Shown here piece after piece: positions 7,014-15,600 of a stretch of DNA of 38,731 nt. The DNA comes from a virus. The stretch lies in IMG/VR virus record IMGVR_UViG_3300009506_000106, positions 1 to 38,731 of that record; one strand, written 5' to 3'. A program made the position numbers and the translations under genes. Under the pieces are notes generated by a model that did not search any database, had not been told where the DNA came from, and saw only the letters and a program-made list of their open reading frames with translations. Every line of letters starts with the position of its first letter. Within the stretch, counting starts at the first letter, position 1.

Positions 7014-7418
7014 TCAGCCAATTCGCGACCAATCAGTAATGACGATTTGATCCCTTGCTCTACCGTCCATGGCGTTCATAAATTTAATGAATGTTTTTCT
7101 GCTGTTAATTACTGACCAATAATCCATTAGGCATCCGAGCCCATCGCCTACTGCGATGCACCCTTTGACGTTGGTCATGACATTGCCGATATGAATCTTG
7201 ATTTCAGTACGATTCGGCACATCGAGAATTTCATATGCCTCATATCCGCCGTGGTTATAAAAAGATTTTTCAATTATATACTTACCGCATGGGATGCAGG
7301 AAACGTCTTCCTGATTGTTGCGCCAGGGGCGCTCGACGGTATAGCATTCGAAATCATCCACAATCAGTTTCCCGAATGTACCCATAGGCGAATATGCAAA
7401 CCGTTCAAGTATAAGCAT
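7014..7418 (-). CDS. DUF5675 family protein, L,D-transpeptidase-like motif
   Basis: AGGAG stands 7 bases upstream of the ATG at 7418. The layout TFGKLIVDDFECYTVERPWR, NNQEDVSCIPCGKY, then IHIGNVMTNVKGCIAVG matches DUF5675. The H-x-G-N ... GC-I pattern resembles the His/Gly/Cys catalytic signature of YkuD L,D-transpeptidases, so an activity on peptidoglycan is a reasonable but unproven idea. At 134 residues it is about the usual family size. There is no signal peptide, so export would need a holin. It may serve in lysis or wall penetration; the neighbouring DUF1353 and membrane proteins support a lysis setting. Confidence 0.75.
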   Translation of the reverse strand: MLILERFAYSPMGTFGKLIVDDFECYTVERPWRNNQEDVSCIPCGKYIIEKSFYNHGGYEAYEILDVPNRTEIKIHIGNVMTNVKGCIAVGDGLGCLMDYWSVINSRKTFIKFMNAMDGRARDQIVITDWSRIG

Positions 7419-7428
7419 AAAACATCTC

Positions 7429-7827
7429 CTATTGCGGATTTGTAACCACTTCGAATGTTACTGTAACATTTTCCGCAGGCACTCCCGCCGGCGGGACAAC
7501 GAGATCCGCGCAGGCTACTGCAGACGGACTGATGGTATTGCCTTCTACATCGAGAGTGATAACCCGGAAACAATGCGTTGTGGTCGTCCCAGGCACCGCA
7601 GAAATCGTACTGCCCCCGCTATATGGACCCTGTGAACCGGGTTGCCTGTCTATCGTCGCAAATTCTGCCCATGAATTGTCAGCCTGCTGTTTCTCTATGA
7701 TCCACCCGGTGACATTGTCATTGACGACGACCTGATCGAACGTGATTTTCGCTATACGGTCAACGGCGAGTGCAGGCAACGAAAAAAAGATTAGAACTGC
7801 CAGAATTAATAGAATAATCCTCTTCAT
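7429..7827 (-). CDS. Secreted FN3-like protein (132 aa)
   Basis: The start at 7827 follows GGAGGG by 5 bases; an in-frame ATG at 7842 lacks a site. A classic signal peptide (MKRIILLILAVLIFFSLPAL, cleavage after ALA) is followed by one fibronectin-III-like beta sandwich: TGWIIEKQQADNSWAEFATI, then HCFRVITLDVEGNTISPSAV with the usual late-strand pattern. The protein should leave the cytoplasm by the Sec route. It follows another secreted FN3 protein, from which it may derive. Secreted proteins are odd for virion genes; they could mask or bind host surface glycans or exclude superinfecting phages. Confidence 0.65.
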   Translation of the reverse strand: MKRIILLILAVLIFFSLPALAVDRIAKITFDQVVVNDNVTGWIIEKQQADNSWAEFATIDRQPGSQGPYSGGSTISAVPGTTTTHCFRVITLDVEGNTISPSAVACADLVVPPAGVPAENVTVTFEVVTNPQ

Positions 7828-7838
7828 TTTTCCCTCCA

Positions 7839-8609
7839 TCATTTTTTCTCAAAAATTATTCTCAAATTAAATGCAGGCTCGGTAACAACCGTGCCCGGAT
7901 ATCCGTAAGCCATGAATTCGGTAATACTGTTCCAGTCATGCAGGTTGTTGCCATGACCGGTTATTCGGACAAACCGTCCGTCTACTGTATAAAAATTATA
8001 CTGTTCGAGCTCAAGCGTCGTGCCACTGCTTACACCGGAAAAAATATTCGACCAGGACTGCCCATCCACCGATACCTCTATATCGAATGTTTCCTGCCGG
8101 GCATTGCCCATATACCATGCGATTTTCATATATTTTAAAGTGCATACTGATCCGAGGTCGTACTGAATCCACTGACCGTCTCCCTGAGCAGACCACCGGG
8201 TGCCGAGGTCTCCATCCACGGTATTTTTCGGGACATTCCCATCATCTGCACTCGCGATGACCAACGTCGACGGCGAAACCAGATCCTGCGGGAAAACCGG
8301 TGGCGGAACGTCAGAAGCTATTTCATGGGACACTTCGTTCGAATAATATGACTCGTTTCCATCCACATCATATGCAGTCGCAGCAAAATAATAAAGGACG
8401 CCGGTATCGAGACCAGTAATCGTGAATTCATTGACATTCCCGACATCTATCGATTCGGTATAGGCACCGCTTGCAGTCCCGTAATACAATTTATAACCCG
8501 CCAGATCTGTTTCTGAATTCGGGTCCCAGGCGAGCGTCACATCACCCGCCATAACGAGTGAAGGAGATAACACTAATAATAAAAATACTACGAATAAAGC
8601 TCGCATCAT
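7839..8609 (-). CDS. Secreted FN3 plus discoidin (F5/8 type C) protein
   Basis: Residues 1-21 form a signal peptide ending SLVMA. Residues about 22-97 are a fibronectin-III domain (VTLAWDPNSETDLAGYKLYY, FAATAYDVDGNES). Residues about 112-237 match a discoidin/F5-8C (CBM32-like) domain: NTVDGDLGTRWSAQGDGQWI, QYDLGSVCTLKYMKIAWYMG, FDIEVSVDGQSW, RFVRITGHGNNLHDWNSITE. Such domains bind sugars or lipids outside the cell. The FN3 version resembles those abundant in Desulfobacterota and related bacteria, a weak host hint. The ATG overlaps the upstream stop and AAGGA lies 9 bases ahead. Likely role: binding a carbohydrate at the cell surface or on the particle. Capture from a host gene is plausible. 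Confidence 0.75.
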   Translation of the reverse strand: MMRALFVVFLLLVLSPSLVMAGDVTLAWDPNSETDLAGYKLYYGTASGAYTESIDVGNVNEFTITGLDTGVLYYFAATAYDVDGNESYYSNEVSHEIASDVPPPVFPQDLVSPSTLVIASADDGNVPKNTVDGDLGTRWSAQGDGQWIQYDLGSVCTLKYMKIAWYMGNARQETFDIEVSVDGQSWSNIFSGVSSGTTLELEQYNFYTVDGRFVRITGHGNNLHDWNSITEFMAYGYPGTVVTEPAFNLRIIFEKK

Positions 8610-9136
8610 TTTTTACTGTCCTTTTTTGGTGTTTCTTTTTTGGGACTCGGAATTCGCTCAATTAATTTATAAAGAAATCCGCCAGTATGCATTGAAAAAT
8701 CCGGTAATGCAGAAATGTCTTCTGGCGTCATCCTGATTTTATCAATCGTGAGCGTGACGGTCTCCTCTTTCATCTCATCCCATTTTTTATCCCACCCGTC
8801 CCGATCTTTAAAAACCGGGGCTCCTATTGCTCCGGGTCTTGGGGCAGGCTCGCGCTTGATTTTCCCGTCCTCCTGCATGCAGAAAGGCAACATTTGAGCG
8901 TCCTTTGTTTTCTGTAGGCTTTCTGCTTTATACCGCAACTGGTCTATCGCTTCGCCGAATGCGAGGGCGAATTTCCCTCTGAGATTCGTTCTGAGAGATT
9001 CGAAGTCGAGACCCTCAGTTAGAAAATAGATATTGATCGTCCTATAATCCATTGTTATTTTTCTCGGATCCGGTGCGATATTATCCTCTTCTGTTTTCAC
9101 TACTTTGCCTTCTGCCTTTGCTTTACTCGAAGTCAT
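8606..9136 (-). CDS. Hypothetical protein (176 aa)
   Basis: AAGGAG precedes the ATG at 9136. The protein is charged, with lysine-rich ends (SSKAKAEGKVVKTEE and PSPKKETPKKDSKK). A central helical part (LRTNLRGKFALAFGEAIDQL) is followed by a segment with repeated acidic and basic residues (DRDGWDKKWDEMKEETVTLT) and IDKIRMTPEDISALPDF. No motif points to an enzyme. Placed after the fibre gene, it could be a fibre or tail assembly helper, but I do not recognise a family. Confidence 0.55.
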   Translation of the reverse strand: MTSSKAKAEGKVVKTEEDNIAPDPRKITMDYRTINIYFLTEGLDFESLRTNLRGKFALAFGEAIDQLRYKAESLQKTKDAQMLPFCMQEDGKIKREPAPRPGAIGAPVFKDRDGWDKKWDEMKEETVTLTIDKIRMTPEDISALPDFSMHTGGFLYKLIERIPSPKKETPKKDSKK

Positions 9137-9172
9137 GATTAACTCCTTTCCTGATTTTGATTGATTATAATA

Positions 9173-9610
9173 CTATAATACTGCGCTTATTTCGTCAAAA
9201 ATGCCAATGATTTTTTCCCTCAGAAACGGGGTTAAGTCGAGCTCGTGATTTTCTGATGCTTCTCTAATCATCTCGCTTAGTTTGGCACATTTTTTGGCGA
9301 TATCCCTTTGGGTCATATGCAATTCGGAATTGTTCGCATACTCCTGTATTTCAAGCAGATCTTCTACATTCTCGGATTCTGGAGCAAATGCAATAAAATA
9401 AGACAAGAGCTCCTTTAAATAGCCGATATATTTTTTCAACTGCTCTTCGGACATCAGTCTTTTGAATACCCATAGTCTTTCTGCCGTCCGATGACCGATT
9501 GCCTCATCGAATAAATGACCGACATCGAAATTATCCTGCTTATTTAGCCAGTCGACCCCTGGGGCGCATGCGCTCCGGGCAATAACTTCTTCTGGTGTCA
9601 ATTCCTTCAT
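9173..9610 (-). CDS. Hypothetical alpha-helical protein after the fibre gene (145 aa)
   Basis: The ATG at 9610 has GAAGGG at normal distance; the ATG at 9616 overlaps the fibre stop but sits directly on that site, so 9610 is favoured. The protein is helical and acidic (KELTPEEVIARSACAPGVDW, AERLWVFKRLMSEEQLKKYI, then ENVEDLLEIQEYAN). No catalytic signature is seen. Small helical proteins directly after a giant fibre gene are often fibre assembly factors, which is the best guess from context only. Confidence 0.55.
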   Translation of the reverse strand: MKELTPEEVIARSACAPGVDWLNKQDNFDVGHLFDEAIGHRTAERLWVFKRLMSEEQLKKYIGYLKELLSYFIAFAPESENVEDLLEIQEYANNSELHMTQRDIAKKCAKLSEMIREASENHELDLTPFLREKIIGIFDEISAVL

Positions 9611-9612
9611 GA

Positions 9613-12600
9613 TCATCCCTTCAATGCATCAACCTGCGCCTGCAGGTCTGCAATTTGCTGTTGAAGTGTTGATACATAGTCCTCAAGTTTATTATCTACC
9701 TGTTTGATACCGCCCCAGGCAAGCGGGACTGTCCTGCTCGGCGCCAGGAACGGTTTGCCTTTCGAATCATAGACTATTTCTCCTGTTATTTTATGCCGGG
9801 AGAGCAACCAATCGGGCAGGGAGGCATCGTCAATGATTTCATTTCCGGTATTCGGATCGAATGCTCCACTGCCTTTGATCTGGTGGATGGCTGCCAGGTC
9901 GTCGCGATCATCGAAATAGCAATAGTCTGCGACTTCGTTCCAGTTGTTTGCATAGCATTGTGCATATTTGTATGGAGTCCCACCGCTTATACCGATATCA
10001 TATGCCTCATCAGTATCAGGCCAAATATCGCCAGATGTTTTTATCGTGGCTCCTACATACGGAAAATTAAGATGATAGCAAGTGATGCTCGCGCCATTAC
10101 TAATTCCATCATATCCGAACCGCCCATATTCTGTCGCATCGGCGAAAGCCATTCTTTCAATATAGCCAGTCCCTGCAGAAGTCCTAAAATATACAGTAAT
10201 TCGGACATGATCTATATAAGCGACATTATTCGCATTCGGATTCGTGACTTTTACTGAAACGCCGAAATTGGATGCATCGACTTCTGCCTCGCTCCAGGTG
10301 GTTCCCCATAGGTCATTCTGCCCTCCGAATGAGACATACGCATCGTCAACGAACCATTCGGCGCCACTTGATTTATTGTCGCCGACTTCTGTTCCCGCTT
10401 TTAATAGTTTGATTTCATAATCATACGGGACATAAAATTCAAGATCTGGAGCGACACCGCCGATGTACCAATCAGCATGCCGTTCTATTTCAACTTTTAT
10501 GCCTACGATATCTACTGCTGCCGACGGAAATGAAAAACTGAAACCTGTGACCCGCAAATATCCGGAAGTGCCTGCGCCTGAGAACGTCGCATATGCATCG
10601 TTCGACGTATAGACATTGCTTTCTCCAGTCCAGTCCGAGCTCGGATCGGATGTCGATGACGGATTGCTTGTATCGTTGTCAGGAATCCAGGCGGAACCGA
10701 CTGTCTCGAATGTCCAGTCGCCGTCTTTATTCGTGGACATCCTATGGGTAAAAGTGTCGCCTGCAAATACTATCATCGAAGGATCAGTATCTGCGCCCTC
10801 GAATGTTAGTCCGCCACCGCCCTCAAAATTAATGAAACCACTGCCCTCGATATTGAGTCCGCCACCGCCCTCGATATTGATATTACCGCCACTGCCTATA
10901 TTAAGATTTCCTGAGTTCCCAATATTGAAATCGCCGAAAATATTGAAAACGCCAGACGTCGAGCATTCAAGACCAGATCCCCGGAAGGCAATATAATTGT
11001 TGCCACCATCTCCTGCATAGAAGAACCCGTCTCCATCGGCATAAAACCCCTGGTAATCCCCCAGGAGGCTTATCGAATCCGCAGAAGCTCCGAGCGCGAT
11101 CCTGACCGGGCTCAAGCTCGTATCCTCGGCGGACAAGACCAGTACGGTCGCGGAATTGCCTATTGCAGAATTTCCTGCCCATATGTCGGTCGCGCCGATA
11201 TAAAACCCGCCGATATTACCGTCTTCGGCAGTAATCGTTCCTGAGAGGGTGACGTTCCCGGATGCATCCCAACTGAAGTTGCCACTACCGCCGATCCACC
11301 CAGTCCCGTCATTTGCTATATGAACCCTCTCATTGGTGGCAGAATACATGCTGACACCGCTACTGCTGATGGTGACATATTCGCCACCGCTCGTTAGACC
11401 GAGAGTCAAAACACCCGCGGTCAGGTCAGTATATACACTTGACCCGTCCTTGAATTGAACTGATGTGGAAGTGATGTTTACGTGTTCTGATGCCGTGAGT
11501 CCAATCGTAGTGGTCGATGCGAACCGGGCATACATGGCAGTATTGTCATATAGGCTTACACCGTTTGTATCGATCTGCAAATATTCTGCACTCGTTATGC
11601 CGAGCGTCCATATTGACCCGGATAATTCTGCAAGGACGTTGGCACCGTTTTTGAACTTGATCGATGTCGAATCCCAGGTCAGCCATTCTGAGCTCGGATC
11701 ACCGATGTATGCCTTATATGCGCCAGAATCCTTCCCAACCCAAAAACCCGCATCCCCTCCATATGCAGTAGGCGCATCGGCGCCTATTGAAAAATACGGC
11801 GTCGAATGTTCAAGAAGTATGACCGGGTTACTGCCATCATGTATGGCGACGTCTATGTTTTTAAACGTCGCCTGGAAGTTTGAAACAATGATCTGCTGAT
11901 CAGTGTCCCCGGTTCCGTTTCCTGCCCACATGCCGAATTCGTCCCCGGCAGATCCTCCGAGCCCGGATATACCGCTCAGATTTCCTGCTCTCGAATAGGT
12001 GCTTATATGAGTTGGATCCGGTTCTCCAGAACTTAACGTGCCGTCCCAAACCTGCACATCAGAATATGGAGATTCCGTATCAAGGACTGTAGCGAGCCAT
12101 ATTCCATTGTCTTCACCGGACTGCCCATAATCGAGCGCTATACTGCCACTATAGATCAAATCTCCGGACCCATACCCGGTGGTGGTTGTCGTAAATGTCC
12201 ATGACTGCTCGCCCTCATTGAGTTCTGACGACCCGGAGGAACCCCCGCTATAACCGGTCACCTGGCCGAATATGTCCTGCACGATGAGACCAACGCCCTC
12301 TTTCTGAATCACCCGGAGTAGAACATAATCATTGACCTCGAAAACCGGTGTATCGCTCATTCCATCAAGGTCTTCGACATATAATACTGCAGAATTGCCG
12401 GTGTCAGGTATGGTGAAAGTCCTGCTTAATTTTGCCCGGCTTTTTGTGATGACGATGCCACCCGCGAACGCCTCATAGACATCGGTTGTGAATGCTTTGA
12501 CATGCAGTTCGTCTGCATAGATATACCGGAAATCCGCATCCCCGCCATTACTGCCGTATTTAATCGACCATCCTGTGGTCTGAGACACATAATCATCGCT

Positions 12601-15600
12601 TTCAATGGATTTACTGGCGCCCCAATCCGCATAGAAAACCTGATCGCCACTGATATAGACATCACCGGATTCACCCGCAGAAAGCAATAATTTCCCAGGA
12701 TATGTTGCATGCTCGTTTCCGTAGGCAGAAACATAAGCTCCTCTCGAATCGTCTACAGATCCACCGCCACCCATTGACACTCTTTTAGAGTCAGAACCAT
12801 CGGAGGTGTCTGATACCCTATCAAAATTCTGAGCTCCGCCTACAATATTTCCAGATGCAGTTACTTGATAAATCTGAGACCCGCCGGCCTCAGTCCATAG
12901 TCGAAATCCATATGATTCGGAAATATCAGCATACTTATCTGCGGGAGCAGTGCCATCGGTAAATCTTACAAGGTTGGCAGCCACCGTCAGCCAGTTATTG
13001 TTCGCACTATAAATTCCCAAACTGATATCGGCGCCTGCATCCGGGAATACAAGATAAGTACTACCGAGGATCTCAAATCCTCCTGATTCTGGAATTACAA
13101 CCCTTTCTGTGAGCGAGGCACCCGCCATCGTTGAAAAGACGAATTTCCCATGATTCTTATATGTATCATGATCATTATGTACTGCAATTCTGGCGACGCC
13201 ATTACTATAATAATTGTAGAAATCCAAAGAATAGACATCGTCTTCAAGAATGCCTACCCAATTGTAAAAACCCGTGATATGGTTGGGCTCAATCACCATT
13301 TTGTCAGAAATGTCATCCGCAGATAACCCTTCGGCGATTCTGAACCTAAGGCGACCAGGAATAGTATTAGCAGACGGAGTACCTTCAACCTCTCCCCTGA
13401 TTTCTATAGGATAGGTGCCGACATTAGTTCCATCGGAACCTGCAAACCGGATAAACCCAAGCGAATCGCCATCCTGCACTATTGTATAGTCAGCAACTGC
13501 AGTACCTCTGGATTTACCGAGCGTTAAAAATGCCGATGAGGCATCATCGCTCCATCTTGTCCAACTTTGCCCGATGACAGCCAATCCATGAGCCTGCATA
13601 ATAGCAGTATTACCGCCGGTGGAAATGGATGCAGTCGATGGACCCAAAAAGAAATAGCCAGACGTATTGAAAGCTCCGCACAATGTTCCGGATGTTGTCG
13701 TATCATCGGAGGCAGTATAAAATTTTATAGCAGTCGCAGCATTCCCCAATGATGTCCCGCCTCCGATATCTATCACATTACCGGTTCCATCAGAATAACC
13801 GAAAATTATGATTGCAGGTTCTTCAGCATTATTATAATGCGGGACTGCCAACCGCATGCCTTTCGATGTGGTATCTGACTCGCCGTTCGCAATATAAAAC
13901 ATCCCGTTAGTGCCGACATAATGAAATGGAGCTTGAGGATTAGTAGTACCGATCCCCAAATTGCCACTATTGTCAATGGTCGCCCTAACTGCATCATTCG
14001 TCTGAAAATACAAATCCTGGCTTGTTGTGGTGCCGATAGTCATTGCCTCATCGGCATCGAGGACGATCTCCGCATATGTGGCAGCACCTGCACCGGCACC
14101 TGCAGTAAAGGCGATAGAACCGACACTCCCGCCCAATTTTTGGATGTTGAGAGTCGGATCAGAAGCATTGTAAATATGTAATACGTCTTCCGGGACAATA
14201 CCTATGCCGACATAGCTATCAGAACCCTGCACAAAGAATGCATTGACATTCGCATCCGATTCCACTCTAAAATCAACGTCATTGCTATTGTCATTGACAA
14301 CCACCTCAGTCATGCCTTTGCAGGTAACCATGTTGATATTATGCTCGCCACCACTATCTTCATACATATACCGGATAGCAAAATATGCGTCTGGCAGATC
14401 ATAATTCAACGAGCCATAATCAAATATACCAGATCCCCTTACACCAGGAGTTACACTATCAACTGGACCGCATACTTGAAACCGTGGAGCTTTGTCATCA
14501 GCTTCAGCAGCCTGTACTGTTATTCTTGAGTCAGCACTGAATGTCGAAAGCTGAGTATGAAGAGAACCACCTGCATGGCCACCAATATATAGCGCCCACG
14601 GCATGACATCGTCTTCGCCATGAAAATAAATCTGATCAGTAGCGGTCGCGCCGTCTGCCTGCACCTCGAATGCATATCCAGGGGAGACGCCCACGCCGAC
14701 ATAACAGTCCATGGCATATAGGACATCACGAGCTGACATGCTATCGAAGACCCATCGTCCGCCGTCTACTGCAAGCCCGATCCATCCCTCGTCTGGCATG
14801 GCGATGTAGCCACCGCTCGGCACCTCATAAACCTCGCCGGTGATGGTAAGGACGCCGTCATAATATGAGATATACTGACCAGTAGACGAATCCGGGTCAC
14901 CGAAATGGAAGGCATACTGACCGGAATATTTGCCCATGAAGGCGCCCTCTCCGGTCATATAATCAGTCGCACTGCCCATTAAAATCGCGGGAATCGCACT
15001 GCTGATTGTGAGACTGCCACTATCGGCAGATATGGTTGTATCCGTTAAATCCCATCCTGCAAATTTAGCCTGGGGCGTATCATCGACGAGGAAAACGATA
15101 TCACCGGTGCTATTTAAAACCTGTATGCCGAACTGACTTCCGAGATCCCCGATCTGCACCATTTCGACGCTATTTACTGTCATCGAGATTACCGAATTGT
15201 CGGAATCGAGGAGGATATTATCGGAACCGCTACCTAGGATCACCCTCCCGGGCATGACATTCTGCCCATCTCCATCGCCACCGCTCACGACTGCACTCCA
15301 TGGGGTGGTGGAATCGGTGGTTGAATCGCCTACTGTTACTGATGAATAATCCAGGTCGTCCCAATCGTCGAGTATGGTTAGGAGCTCAAAAGACACATCG
15401 TCATAATATACTGAATAACTCGATTCAGTATTGTGCCTCGACATTGAGGCGAGGACTCCCGTAACGCCAGTCTGAATTGTGAAGTATGTATAATCTTTGA
15501 CCCATGTGGTACCAGGTCCGAATGAATTGATCGGATCATATGCAAGCCATACTCCGTCGGACGCCCTAAGATAATCAGTACCACCGGCATTTTCCCTAAT

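Noticed and set aside
9793-10257. Plus-strand open frame of 154 codons opposite the fibre gene
   Set aside because: No ribosome site or recognisable motif; the opposite strand is a continuous 2668-codon gene with clear domains.
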